From Punica granatum (Eukaryota > Streptophyta > Magnoliopsida > Myrtales > Lythraceae), in the NCBI RefSeq assembly GCF_007655135.1, contig NC_045131.1, positions 28,070,001 through 28,134,000 of the forward strand: 64,000 nucleotides of DNA, in the 5' to 3' direction. The notes under the pieces are model-generated. The model was not told the origin of the DNA and did no database searches. It saw only the letters and a program-made list of their open reading frames with translations. Positions 1 through 12,666 of this stretch are shown one piece after another. The position numbers and the translations under genes are program-made. Position 1 is the stretch's first letter. Every line of letters starts with the position of its first letter.

Positions 1-102
1 CTGAAGTCAGAAGATGACCGCACTTTTAAAGTAAACGGTCATCTTCTCAAGCATTACTTTGAAGGGGAAATATTGATGGTGATGCCACTACGGTGGATCT
101 AG
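1..102 (+). pseudogene. 3' end of a Ty3/gypsy pol ORF (partial)
   Basis: Frame 1 reads open from base 1 for 33 codons and stops at TAG 100-102. The peptide contains TFKVNGHLLKHYFEGE, the kind of C-terminus seen after the integrase of plant Ty3/gypsy polyproteins (family knowledge). The rest of pol lies outside the window. A 1.7-kb non-coding stretch and a 3' LTR follow, as in the Athila/Tat group. The lineage call is inference; the gypsy tail call is fairly safe. Confidence 0.7.
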
Positions 103-1826
103 CAAATTCGGTTGAAGAATTGGAAAAGTCGAACTAGCGACTATAAACTAAGTGCTTCATGGGAGGCAGCCCATGTCTGAGAGCTAAAGTCCCTGTTGGC
201 TCTCAATTCTTTTGCTTCATTTGTTTTATTTTGATTTGCTGTTGGTTTGTACTTTATCAAGCACCCACTTATTGGGTAGACTTGGGATATTTGCTATTTG
301 ATTGTTTTAGTTAAGATGGATTATCTGCTATTTTGTTCTTTTTGTTGTTTTCTTTTTGTTTTTGAAGCCAGGGTGGATAACAACTGCTGACTCTCTCTAT
401 TGCTATACCAGTTGGAACTCCAATTGCTTCAACTTAATTTTTCGAAAACCGGGGAAGTACTAGTATCTCTTTTTCTCTTATGTTCTTTATTTTATTTTCG
501 TTTTACTAGAGCTACATTAGGAACAGTGAGGACACTGTTTAATCTAAGTGTGGGGAAGGGAGATACTAAACAGATGGAGTATAAAATTGAGTATAGTGTT
601 GATGTCTGAATTCTGTGATTTAATTTGTTACTCATGACATCTGATGCCTGTCTTTATTGATAAATAGTTATACTTCCCTGTCACCTTGAATTATAATTGT
701 CCTTAAGTTATCTGGCAATTGTTAGGCCAAATTCTTTTTTTTTTTTTTTAATTTTTTTTAATTATTGAAATCTAGAGATTGTACGAAGAATACTGTTGAT
801 AGCATTTGTTCAGGAATTGTTTGAAAAAAATTGACTCACTTAGGCGCCCTACTCACCACTGTTGTGATTTTTGTACTTAGTTAAAATTAATTAGTCAAAT
901 CTTTAGAAATCAAATTTACCTAGTTTTTAGCCCTAGAGTTTGAAGTTTAAGAGTCGGTCAAGTCCTTAAGTGAAAAATAAACAGGTCTACTTCTAAGCAA
1001 AGTTAGTTAGTATATCCTCTTTTTAATTATTCTAATAGCACTTTAACATTTAGTGAAAGAGGTAGAAGAAGCTTTGTACTTAGTGATTCCTATAAAAGAA
1101 GTCTGAAAAGTGTTAGTGAGCATTCAAAAAAAAAAAAGCAAGCATAGCCTTTACTCCAATGACTCAAGAATTGAGTTATGAGTATCCTAACTTGAATGTT
1201 AGAGTGAGGAAGAGTTCGTAGGGGTCCCTTTAAAACCCGGTCACTTGGGTGATGAGCCCGGGATGTGCCGACTCAATGAACTCACTATAACGAGAAGAGC
1301 GGAAAGGCACAAGTTCAAACAAAAATTGGACTTGAAAAAAAAAAAAAAATTTGCTTCTTAAACAGAAAGGAAAAATTGAATGCAAAAACAAAAAAATAAA
1401 TTAAGACTTGTAAAAAAAGGAAGAAAACCTAGGGACGAAGCAGATACCATATGCTTTCACTACCTTGTTGACTTGCTTAGAGGGAAAATTATAGGGATTA
1501 TATGCCTGCTAACAGCTATGAAGTTTAAATGTGTATTTTTCCTTATAGGACTGAGTATTTACTTTTGAAATAGAAATCTTAGGCTAAACGCTTGGATTAA
1601 AATTTGCTTTCTCTAGATTAGCTGGTTAATTTCAACTGTAGTACTCTGATCACATGTTTCCAGTTTGGTTTGAGCAGTGGGCACCACAAAATAACGAGTA
1701 ATAAATTATGAGATATCAAATGCTTAAATCAGTGAATATGAAAATTTGTACTCTCTCTGATAGATTTCTTTCCTTGGTCTTATTTATTTTGCTTGAGGAC
1801 AAGCAAAAGTTCAAGTGTGGGGAAGT
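103..1826 (+). mobile_element. Gypsy internal 3' non-coding region with polypurine tract
   Basis: No ORF of interest lies between the pol stop and the LTR. It holds poly-T and poly-A runs (near 730-760 and 1335-1350). The purine tract GTGTGGGGAAG at 1815-1825 directly precedes the LTR start and is the expected plus-strand primer. A near-identical tract, AAGTGTGGGGAAGGGA, occurs far inside at about 547-562. Long spacers between pol and the 3' LTR are typical of Athila/Tat elements. Confidence 0.65.
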
Positions 1827-3079
1827 TGATAAGGGCATATTATACTCATATTTTATTGTGCAATTCATGTTAAATTATTATTAATTTTATAGAAATTATA
1901 AGAAGTCGGTGCTTAATTATGTGTAATTTGATATTGTAGGTCTTTGAGGACTTAGATGGAATTACGAGCAATATTGAGGAGTTTTGCGCAATTTGGAGCC
2001 AGCATATATCTTTCGGAAATCTTTTTTTTGTTGTGGATATAAATACTCCTCATAACAAGATTAGGAAACCCTAGGGGGGGAGCCATCTTTCACCATTCTT
2101 TTAACCTAGAGAGTTTTTGGAGAGGGTCTTGTCTGGAGCCGTCACCTGGATCAATTGATTTGAAGCGAAGAATTGTGGAAGAGATAATTCCTTAAAGGAA
2201 TTGTTGGGTTTTTGTTTTAGGATTCAATATCTTGAGTTTACTGCTGAATATGAATTCTATTGCAATGACTCCTTGGAATTATAATTGTGTTTTCAATTCC
2301 ATGATATTCTAAGCTTCTTTTGTGGGAATATGATGAAACCCTAGGTAGCTAATATGATGATTGTCGCCATGTTATAGGATTAATAGATGTGTTGATGATT
2401 CATGATTGCAATTCCTATAATTTCAATTTTAATTCTTAATTGGTTATAATTGTTAGAAACACTATTGATACGGGAGTTGATATAGTGTTTGTTAGGAATT
2501 CTTGATTAGACTAATTAGTTAAATGCGATAGCTGCGTTAATTAGTTTAATTAGAGATTATCCAGGGATTAATGCAATGTTTCTAGTTAGTTATTCGCTAA
2601 GACATTAGGGATAATTAATTTAGGGCATTAGACAATCATAGCACTGGAAGGTGTATGATTATAATTTAGAGTCCACTATTAATTAGAGATGCGGGAGCTG
2701 ATTGATTAATTAGAGGTTTAAGACTTTAATTTTAAAGGCTTGATAAACTCACTTGAATAATCACATAGCTATCAGTCTATATAACATGATGGCAATCTGA
2801 TTAGTGAAACTAGGGTGGATTCTGTTTTTCCCACTTTCAATTGATATATTTTCGTACAATTCTCTTTCTGCTCTTTGTGACGATTTAGGTTGATTAGTAG
2901 TTAATTAGTTAATTCTCTTAATTTGATTGCTTAGATAATAATAGAATCTAATATAGGTTTAGTACTTAATTAATCCTTATGGGATCGACACTCTATTCAT
3001 CACTATATTACTTGATCTGACCCAGTACACTTGCTGGTAGAATTTGAGCTTATTTTTATATATATTTGCAAAGGGATCA
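1827..3079 (+). repeat. 3' LTR of a Ty3/gypsy element
   Basis: It begins TGATAAGGGCATATTATAC immediately after a polypurine tract and ends GGGATCA, so it has TG...CA termini and is about 1.25 kb. The end region with GATCTGACCCAGTACACTTG is typical of plant gypsy LTRs just before the primer-binding site. The 5' LTR is outside the window, so LTR identity and the target duplication cannot be tested. The right boundary is abutted by a MITE-like sequence at about 3083, so the exact 3' edge is slightly uncertain. Confidence 0.7.
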
Positions 3080-3082
3080 AAT

Positions 3083-3349
3083 TGGTTTGTAATGATTGTA
3101 TTGTTGAATTATGAGAACAAGTGTGAAAAAGTAATAAATAATTGAGAGAAAATAATGATTAAGTAATGATTGTGTTGTTGAATTGTAAAAAAGTAATGAA
3201 TAGTTGAGAGAATTTAATATTAAAAATTGAATTGAATGGTTAAAAAAATTTAAAATATGAAAAAAAAAGTATTGATTGTGATGTTGAATTGAAGATAAGT
3301 GGAATTGAGTTGAGTTGAGTAAAAAAAATTTCAAAAAATAAACACACCC
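3083..3349. mobile_element. MITE-like repeat, copy 1 (left-truncated)
   Basis: About 265 bp of AT-rich sequence closely matches 41900-42180. The two copies share, in order, blocks such as TTTGTAATGATTGT, AATTATGAGA and AAAAATTGAATTGAATGG. The right end (AAACACACCC) resembles the inverted terminus of copy 2. It has no coding capacity. It begins within a few bases of the gypsy LTR end, so the left terminus may have been lost there. Confidence 0.55.
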
Positions 3350-4233
3350 TCGAGAGCATATGTGAATGCGATTTACGTTCCAAAAGGTACTAAAACCAAA
3401 TAACACATTTGAGATTTGTCTTTCTCCAACCAGATCAGATCAAAGATATATTCTCAAGTTACTGAATGAAAAAAATTATTCAGACGTATGTATGACATGA
3501 ACATAAAGTGGCTTAAGTAGATTGTGGTTTTCTAGGGTGAACTTATGATTTTTGGAACCCCCACAACGTCCACTAAATTGATGCCAGAACCTTGCATAAA
3601 TGTTTGACTACAACTTGGTTCGTAGGTTCAAACTACTCCATCGTTGTTTTAGGCAACAATCGACGCATATACATATACATATGTGTGTGTGTGTATGACC
3701 CTAATATTCGTGTATATGGCAATTTAAATTAAAATGATCATAGGGGAATTGCGGAAGTCGATTTGATCATTTGAGGTCTTGTGAAAAGTGAAATCGACTT
3801 ACGTGGGCCGAACTATGCTGTTGACAGCTGGACAGTTGCCACACTCCCAGCCGGAAAATGACTGGTGATGATGGGAGGAAAAGAAAGTGTGCGCTTTATA
3901 TTAAAGAGAGTAAATTTGGACCTACCTTAGTAAGCTAATGATTGATAATTGATATGTTGATATGAGCAAATTGAGTTGGATGTCTGTGACACATTTTTTT
4001 TCCACATGGATTAATCAAACCAATTATGGTTTGATATAAAAAAAAAATACCGTGCAGGCTTAGATGAATTTAACTTCGATTCTAATCCGCAGAACAAAAT
4101 GTCTGCAAGCAACCTCACTAGGGTGACAGTAGTCAGCCAACCTCGCCCTCTCCCTCTCCCTCTTACCTTTTTTTTTCAAATTCCTAAATTGGGGCCATTT
4201 TCAAAATTGAAAATTAGAAAGTGAAAAACAGGC
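3350..4233. other. Intergenic, no gene seen
   Basis: AT-rich spacer between the MITE copy and the CACTA-ended element. It contains a short TATACATATACATATGTGTG microsatellite near 3668-3690 and a CT-rich patch (CCCTCTCCCTCTCCC) near 4145. I see no ORF with coding features on either strand. Confidence 0.6.
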
Positions 4234-4680
4234 CACTACAACAAGGTAGTTTATTTGTAACTAAGTGATCAATTTTAGTTGCTGAAAAATCACATTTAAC
4301 AACTATACATATATTTCGTTATCAATTTTTTTAGCTACTAACATGTTACAACTGAAATGTAACCAAATTATTTTAGGTGGTATAAACTTTAGCAACTATA
4401 TTTTGTTCTTTAATAACTGAAATTATAGTTGCTAAAGAGTTTATTAATTGCTAAATGAATTATTTAACAACTAAGTTTTTCATTTTACTAAGAGATAAAA
4501 TGTAGTTGCTATAACCTATAATAACTAAAAAAACTTAGTTGCACATTAGTTGGTACAACTCAATAGCTAAAAGGCATGGCAACTAAATATATGTATGAAT
4601 GGAAAATATTTTAGTTAAAAGTGATTTTTTAGCAACTAAAATTGATTAGTTAATTTCTAATAAATTACTTTGTTGTAGTG
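4234..4680. mobile_element. Non-autonomous CACTA-type element (MITE)
   Basis: The 447-bp element starts CACTACAACAA and ends TTGTTGTAGTG, so its termini are inverted and have the CACTA signature. The inverted match extends about 60 bp inward with a few mismatches. The interior repeats GTTGCTA/TAGCAAC motifs in both orientations at least seven times, like the subterminal repeats bound by CACTA transposases (established for En/Spm). There is no ORF. A 3-bp target duplication is not apparent (GGC on the left, ATG on the right). Confidence 0.7.
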
Positions 4681-5700
4681 ATGTGACGCATAGTTGTCCA
4701 TCAAAGGCTTTTATTTTTTCTGCTTACGGTACTTCGTATATATCCAAAAGTTCACTATGTTTTGATTAACCTGCGTTCGAACTGAGTCATCCCACTGAGA
4801 AGTAAAACCGTAAAACCCTCATAATTATGAATTTTCTCTATATGTTAAATTCGAACACGAAACCTTACTTAAGAAGAAAAGATATCAAACCACCCGAACA
4901 AACCCAAATTAGTCAACAAAATCTTTTTGTATGTGCTAGAAGTGCGATAAATTTTGTATATAGTTATGGCACATGACAATATTACATTACATTTAGAAAT
5001 ATATCCGAATAATATTCTTAAAGATCATGTCCTCCCTCTAATAGACAACAGAGGCTTATGGACACAGAAGGAATACGAGAAGATCCCAATAACAAATTGA
5101 ACTCAATATCTGATAGTATATATCGAGAAGGAATAAACATAATTTTCACTAATTAAACCCTACTTTTTCTGGTGTAACCTTTTTTTCTTTTCCGTCCAAG
5201 AGACGAAAAAGTCTTTTATATAACGGTTATATGTAACGGGGTTCATGTGGCTAAATTAGAACCCTCTAGGATATTTCAATTTATATTGATTTTTAAAAAT
5301 ATTACAAAAATAGAAATATTTTAAATATTTTGTAATTTTGTAATTTTATCACGTGGATTCCGTTACATATAATTGTTGGAAAATATAAATAAAAGTGCAT
5401 CAAAACTTCTCAATTTCAAGTAAAAATCCTCAAATAGAAGCAGCGGCATCGAACTCCATTTCTTATCGCATTAATATTTAATTTTTATGGTTTACCAAAA
5501 AATTAAAAATGTATAAATTTTTATGTACGAGCAAGGAAAGAGTGGGGGAGATTATTACGGAGGGGAGATCGTGTTCACATTTCCGGTCAGGGAAAGGGGA
5601 AGGGGAAGGGTGACACGTTGCTCCTCTGATGAATAGAGGACGGCACCGAATCCCTTTGACTTACCCGTTTGGTCCCTTCTTCCTTCCCTTCCCCCATTTA
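4681..5700. other. Intergenic / MYB upstream region
   Basis: No gene seen. The stretch is AT-rich, with a GGGGAAGGGGAAGG purine patch near 5594-5609. Confidence 0.5.
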
Positions 5701-5712
5701 TATATATATATG
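5698..5712 (+). promoter_or_regulatory. Probable TATA region of the MYB gene
   Basis: TTTATATATATATATGC lies about 145 bp upstream of the MYB start codon, with a CT-rich leader between them. This fits a plant core promoter by position and composition. No transcription start data can be read from sequence. Confidence 0.4.
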
Positions 5713-5853
5713 CTCCCTTTCGTAAGTTCCTCATCCGTACCCTCTTATGTACAATCTCTCTTCACTCTCAGAGCTTTCACTTTGAGAGCTCTTCATCAAC
5801 AGGCGAAGGACCCGGAAACGAAGATCGATAGATTCCTACGAGTATTGTAAAGC

Positions 5854-6032
5854 ATGGGGAGAGCGCCTTGCTGCGATAAAGACGGGATCAAGAAAGGCCC
5901 CTGGACACCGGAGGAAGATCAGAAGCTCGTCGATTATATCCAGAAGCACGGCTACGGGAACTGGAGGACCCTTCCCAAGAATGCAGGTACATATACGTCG
6001 AAGACGTAGCAAGTCTCTATTGTGTGTGCGTG

Positions 6033-6063
<31 letters not shown>

Positions 6064-7392
6064 TTGCACTGTAAATTGAATTACTATTCTCATTGGACTT
6101 TTGTATTGATTCTTTCCGTATTGAATTGCTGTATTTTAGGGTTGCAACGGTGTGGTAAGAGCTGTCGACTACGTTGGACGAATTATCTACGACCCGATAT
6201 CAAGAGGGGAAGTTCTCCATGGAAGAAGAAGAGATGATTATTCAACTCCATAGCATACTTGGAAATAAGTAAGTAGCTAGCTGCCAGCAATTTTCTTAGA
6301 GAAAATAATATTACTTTTTGGGGTAGAAAAGAGAAAGTTAATTGCAATTTTTCTATGTTAATTGTGGACTTTTGTCTCTTGCAACCTTTGAAAATATTCC
6401 ATTTCCCACAAAAGCATACTAGACGTTTTGAAGAAGTTGCATAGATGGAAGATTTGAATACTCATTAACGTGGAAGAATTGGTATCTTGCAACTCAGTTC
6501 AATTAAGTGTCGGAATAAATAATAATGTTTTTCCATGGAAGAGGATTATCTTGATATTGGCAGAATACACGTACGTATTCGGCGGTGGCTAATGTTTGTG
6601 TCGTGCACTTACATATCTTGCTGTTGTGATTGCAGGTGGTCTGCCATTGCTGCTCGCTTGCCGGGAAGGACCGACAATGAGATCAAGAATTATTGGAATA
6701 CCCGTATTAGGAAGAGGCTTCTTCACATGGGAATCGACCCTGTGACTCATAGCCCTCGCCTCGATCTCCTTGACCTATCCTCAATCCTTAACAACACTCC
6801 CCTCTACAGCTCCCCCCAAATGAGCCACCTTTCGAGCTTCCTCGGGCCCCAGACCCTAGTTAATCCAGAAATATTAAGGCTCGCTTCCTCTATCGTATCT
6901 CCTCACGTAGAAAACCCGAACTGCCTTCCTCAAAATTTTCAACAGAACCAATATCACCAACTGCTGATCCAAGACCAGCTCCACGCACCACCAATTCAAG
7001 AATTTCCGACTTGTGTGCCGTCTTCTAATAATGAAGCTTCACAAGTCATGGAGCGTAATGTGGATGAGTATCGGGATCCTCTGGCAGCTTACAACAATGG
7101 TTATTACTATGTTCCTGAAAAGAATTACGAGACCCCTAATCCCCTCCAAGGAAATAGCTTTGCTCCAGTTTTATCAGCAGCAACGAATTCATCAAGCTCA
7201 ACACCTGGAAATTCGAATTCACCATGCATCACCGGAGGTGGCAGCATCGAAGATGAGAGAGAAAGCTATTGCAGCAACTTGTTGAATTATGAAATAATAC
7301 CGGATCTGTTGGATATGAATTCATGTAATGAGATCCGACAACTTATCGGAGACTCTGAATATTTGGGTCCATGGAACATTCAATCGTGTTGA
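5854..7392 (+). CDS. R2R3-MYB transcription factor, subgroup S11 (MYB41/74/102-like), frameshifted in exon 2
   Basis: Three exons with GT-AG introns: 5854-5986, 6140-6268 and 6636-7392. R2 begins [17 protein letters not shown] and carries the regular tryptophans; R3 ends [35 protein letters not shown] follows, a stretch shared with Arabidopsis MYB41, MYB74 and MYB102 (S11; drought, ABA and suberin regulators). Exon 1 has the canonical 133 nt, but exon 2 has 129 nt instead of the very conserved 130. One base is missing in the run at about 6208-6212, so the frame hits TGA at 6235-6237, before R3 is complete. The 757-nt exon 3 is open for about 250 codons and looks constrained. The product would be 339 aa if the frame were whole. 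This is either a recent null allele or a sequencing error. Confidence 0.88.
6033..6057. repeat. (TA)n microsatellite in MYB intron 1
   Basis: About 12 uninterrupted TA units sit inside intron 1, following TGTGTGTGCGTG. They should be length-polymorphic. Confidence 0.9.
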
Positions 7393-9780
7393 TAGATATT
7401 TGTAATTGCTCTTTTTAATTAGTCATGAAAATGATTCATTTAAGCAATTCTCATCACAAGCTATTGCTTTCTGTATTTTAGCCCCATAATAACATAAACT
7501 TATATTCGTTCCTGTTTTTCTACGGGAACATTCGGAAGTATATTAACCATTGCTTTCGATTTCTAATTTTAGATTACTGCTCGAATCGTTACATGTTACG
7601 CCTATCTATCCTTATAAGTTTCAGATGGACGAGCAATGAAAAGAAAATTGTACGAAGGATAACTTTTTTTTTCCTTATAAAAAGGTTATATATGAGAAAT
7701 TAATAATAAATAGATATACGCGCTGTCCCACTTATACTATAAATGTCTTATATACTAATAATTGAGATACTATAATTGTCAACTCATGCAATAAAAATAT
7801 TGCAACGTGACTAAACTATTAATATCCTGTTGAACTAATAAATAATCGATTATCTAACATCAAATTTCTCCATAAAGCAATTAAAGTCCCTTAACCTTAT
7901 CTGGAAGGTATCGTATTATATAATAATGCCTCCAGAAGAGGTAAGAGAAAATCTAAGGAAAAAGATTTTTAAGAGTAAACGCAAGTCATCATCAATCCCC
8001 CAAAAAAAATCATTATATGTAAAAAAAAAAAAAGCTCTGTTTCCGTGGTTTTGCCTTAACACAGAGCCAAGAGCTTTCGAATGTGAGACTCTTATGCCCT
8101 TTCTTTTCTGTTTTTGTTATCTCTTGTTCTATACTAAGCTCATGAGTTTTATAATAATAATAATAATAAAAGAGTTATTATGAGTATCAACCAGTTTCAT
8201 CGATCCCGACAACGAATGAGAGATCCCTGTGATCCCCTTTGGGAATTACAACGGCGACACCCGTTATTACGAGTCTAAATTGGTGTCAACCAGTTTTTCT
8301 CCCTCGTTCTCCTCTCCACTTTACTGATATGTTTCCCTTATAACAGGAAAAAAAAATCATTACGAATACAAACTGATTTCATCGATTTTGATATGAACCT
8401 CAGATCCCGGCAATCCTCTGGAAGGTTTGCCGCGGCAACACCTGTCCCTTGCCTAACTGGGCGGTGACACTCTTTTCACGTACTTATTAAAAATATAATA
8501 TTACAGTAATTAATAAAGCAATAAACAAGATTAGCTTTTTTTTTTCATGGACAGCATGAAATGTTGCATGAAGTTTGACAGTATCGTCAGAGTGCACGTG
8601 TCGCGTTGCCAGCTGTGACACGAATGTGGGGACCACGAAAAAAGGGTGAGCTTTTCCTTTCCTTCATTAACATTGAAAAACATGGCAGGGTTCTTGTGTA
8701 AGGTGTGCTTGCTTTTGTCTCCATCTCTGGCCGTTGAATACCTCACCTTTTGGTACACGTGGAGCAAATAATACGGATGTGGCCCCACCGTATGGGCTGG
8801 CGGTAGACCGGTTGACTTGTTAACTTGTTAACACAAAGGTAAGGTCCGTATCCAAGAGAGAACCCTCAATCATGTACTTGTGATTTACATCGATCAATCG
8901 CAATCATTAATTGATTAATTAACAGTCTCATCAGCGTCCCATGCGGTGTCAGCAAAGAGTGACTGATGCCCTTTTAGAATCTACTTCTTTATAAACTTTT
9001 TAGTTACAATAAAATGAACTTACGTGTTAATTGTGACATCGTAGAAACTAAATGAAGGGTCTGGATAACTTTTCATTTCTATATGTAACTCTCATATTAT
9101 TGAAACGTCAAAGCTTGTTCGGCTTCTATAATGTCGATCTATCTTATATTTCGCCTTATGATAGACTTGGATCAATGTGTTGTCGTCGATGATCTTTAAT
9201 ACTGAGATAGGATATTTGTTCCATATTAGTATCGAATTATTTTAAGGTGAGATTTTAGTGGATATAACGATATTCAGTTATAATATCATTATTAATTAGT
9301 CATAGCGTCAGCTAACATTTTTTGGCAGATGATTGAGAAATTCTTAAATTTTGAGAGAAGTGCATTTCATTGAGACAAAGGGTATCACAATTTTGATGCC
9401 ATGATTTTGAGCTATCTATAGATCACCGGGGAAGTCGGGTCACTACTTATAACCATCGTGGGCACAATGTATCTCGTGTGGAAGTTTAGTGGCAGTTGGC
9501 TCAAGTACATATATAACTCGATGGATCAGACCTAACTCTACTACTGTGATACTCAGAGAACGAGATATATTTATATACAATCGAGCTTAATAATCGAGCG
9601 AGTTTCATTTCGATTCAAGTGACACAATACCTCATCAGCATATTATTGTTTATTTATTTATTTCATATGATGTGAGCCTGTGGCTTTCATATAGTCTTGC
9701 CTTTTTTTCTCCCGAAGAGAGCTTTCATGCATACAAAGTCAGCTATTAGGATTATTATATATGTATGTCTATTATATATA
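7393..9780. other. Intergenic, includes a diverged direct repeat
   Basis: No supported gene. Two diverged copies of a segment lie at about 8181-8290 and 8356-8470. Both carry CCAGTTTCATCGAT or a close variant, AGATCCC, and a GCGGCAACACC or CGGCGACACC block. The remainder is AT-rich. G-box-like CACGTG cores occur near 8595 and 8755 but cannot be tied to a gene here. Confidence 0.45.
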
Positions 9781-9799
9781 TGTGTGTGTGTGTGTGTGT
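9781..9799. repeat. (TG)n microsatellite
   Basis: TGTGTGTGTGTGTGTGTGT preceded by ATATATATA. Confidence 0.9.
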
Positions 9800-10002
9800 A
9801 CTAAGGAGGAAACGACGTCGGTCGTCACCCAAGAAAATAAAAAGGAGACGACGGTGGGTTTCATTTATGGAGAAATCAATGTCTCGTGTCTAGTTCTCGT
9901 GCATGTCATCATTACATCATCGATGCATCAACAAGCTTATCCCATCTTCGTGAATTCACCCAAAATAATTTTTTAAAGAGATTTTTTCTTGGAAATTAAC
10001 TA

Positions 10003-10074
10003 CTCCATCTTTATTAGCTATTGAATTTCTACTTCATTATGCTAAATGCATGGATCTCATGTAAACCGGAAAAA
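10003..10074 (+). mobile_element. Truncated SINE 3' end
   Basis: The segment TTTATTAGCTATTGAATTTC ... TTCATTATG ... TCTCATGTAAACCGGAAAAA matches, in order, the 3' halves of the SINE copies at 41311-41462 and 25489-25632. The promoter half with A and B boxes is missing. Only the shared tail supports the call. Confidence 0.5.
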
Positions 10075-10079
10075 GGTTA

Positions 10080-12666
10080 TTCATCCCTCATACAAGATTC
10101 ACTACTCAGCCAAATCGTTATTATTCTTCTTTGACAATGCAATAATAATAAAAACAAAATTAAGAAGATACATTGATTGATAGCACATATATTCAGAAAA
10201 TATATACATATATATATATACTTATAAAAAATGGAGTGTGACATATTTATTTATAAATCACATAGTTAGCCATCGGATATTACTCGCAATACAGGAATCC
10301 AAAACCCACTAAAAATACTTCGTTTTAAGGGAATTTGATGCTGAAACGAAAATTATTCCATCAATAGACTAAATATACCACGTGATTTAGGAAAGAACAT
10401 ATAATTTTTACTGTTTGGCATTTTGCTTTCGTTGTCCGCAACTGTCGTATTGTTATTTTCATGACACCGCACATACACTTCTCCGAATCATGTCTAGATT
10501 ATTTATTGATTTACTTTTGGTATCCATATGGAATCAGTTAAAATTAACAGGGCAGAATAACTAGGTTTAGATGTAGTTATTCAAAATGAATATAATTTGT
10601 CTCACTAAATCTTAGTTGAGTTAGCACCCAATTTATATATACCGTATAGAGACGAACATTTATGAAAATTTTGAAATAAACACAACCGTTTGATATAAAA
10701 TATTAACTTGTTATGATCTAATACCATGAGAAAGTCTGATGTGATTACAATCGTAATAAGTTAACCTTATCATGTACTACAATAATTAATGGTTGATTTA
10801 TTCATAGACAAAATTGGGGAAAAAAAGAAGAAATAACATAAAATTCAGAAATATTCGCCAATAATAATACGTTCACATATCCAGATTCGTAGAAGTAATA
10901 ATTACTCTCGAAGGGATTTCGATTTCCTCAAAGGTTTGACTACGAGCCGACAATGGGCAAAACGACAACCTCTCGTTTTCTGCCTCGACCGCCCAAAGAA
11001 AATGCTAATAGTGGATTTTGAATAATATTCATCAATAAAGTGGATTTATGTCTGCATGCAATTGGAAAAAAAAAAGTTTTTCCTTGTTTCCCAAATTTTC
11101 TTGAATGTTTATTTCTTTGAGTTGGTTTGAATATATTTCTTTTTTTTAGAGGAGAGCACGGGATTCTCTCAACTTATCAGTGTCACAAAGTGTTATTTTT
11201 TATGTTTAGTACTCCTACACGCTGCAAATAAAATCATAGAGTGCAGCTAGCATAACCAGCAAAGTTTTTTTTTTTCCAATGCAATTTGATTTCTTCGTTT
11301 CCACTCTCGAGGTCAAAATTTTGCAATACTAGAAGTAAATGTATGCACGAAATGAATAGACTCGTGACAAATTTCCATGATGTTGGCTGTCGACGACTTT
11401 GTTGACTTAACCAGTTGGAGGCTTTCTTTGACAAGGAAAATTTGTGATATTTTGTCATGAAGACTTAACTGGCACACTTTATATTTGGTCTCTTTTTTCT
11501 CTTTGAAGTGCTAACGAAGCAATATGCTCGCCCTAGCCTTTTGGGGCTATTGGGGCAAAAGATAGCAATACTTTCCGAACACAAATACCAGAGAAAACGA
11601 ATTTCAAGTTCGAGTGCCGACCAGCGCATTTGAAACTCAAAAAGCATATCAATGTGCATAATTATGTAATTAATAATATAATACAAGATTGGAAAATGAA
11701 GCAAAACTTTTTATTATTGAGTATCGATTTTTTGTTTTTGGTAAATGGAAAATGTGTATGTCTAGGAGATTCTATAGGAAAGAAACTTATATCATGAGAA
11801 ATTTCACTAATAAAAATTACACGTGAAACTTCAACACTGTATATCATTGCATTGCATCTTTTTGCGCTGTCATACTTTTTGCCTTTTGGGTTTGAAAGTA
11901 AATTCATCAATGCTATTTTCAACCTCGAGGTTCCTTCAGAATTATTCTTGGCTTTCTATTTTGACCATGCGCAATTAATGTCTTATCAGAGAGTCTTGTG
12001 GGCCAAGGGATAAATTTTTGGACTGACTTCCCTTTTCTTTTCTTTTTTTTTTGCTTGAAAGATAATTTTGGACCTAAAGCGCGTTAAGAGTGCGCACATT
12101 TGCTTAGGTCCATTTTCTAATTCATATTCTCTTAATCAATTTTTATTCCTTCTTTGTGTTAATTGAACTCAAATACTTCCTCTTGGTAGAAAATTAATTA
12201 AAATATGAAGTTTATAGAGTTACAAATATATATAGCTTGAAATCGACTCGACTAAGAGTTAATAATAAATAGTTTATCTCACACTAAATAATTGAAAAGG
12301 GAACCCTTGGATTTATATAAGATTATATGTCACAATTTATTAATTCAAACTTTTGAGTTGGAAACGGATCTAATCACTTGAAAGTGACTGTTAGGCCGCA
12401 TGACACCATGTCAAGCCCAATTTCGATGCACCCAAAATGCACTTTAAGTTATTATGACACAAATATGAAACTTGTGATCATCAATCGGTTTGATTTTGAA
12501 GAGAAATAAGTCTTATTATCAATTATCCCCTCCTCCCAAAGCCAGCCGTTACACTAGGCCAAGATGGCCCTCCCTATAGGCCACAAAATTTTAGGCATAT
12601 TAGAGTAGAAAATGGTATTTTATGTATAGAATTACTATATTTGTGCATCGTAATTAAGGTCCATAA
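10080..12666. other. Intergenic, no gene seen
   Basis: AT-rich spacer. A stretch at about 12270-12375 (GGATTTATATAAGATT ... CAAACTTTTGAG) distantly resembles the TRIM LTRs at 39.5-40.7 kb and may be a decayed solo LTR. No ORF shows domain content. Confidence 0.45.

Noticed and set aside
5836..6093. Minus-strand open frame over MYB exon 1
   Set aside because: Shadow of the MYB coding strand plus the TA microsatellite.
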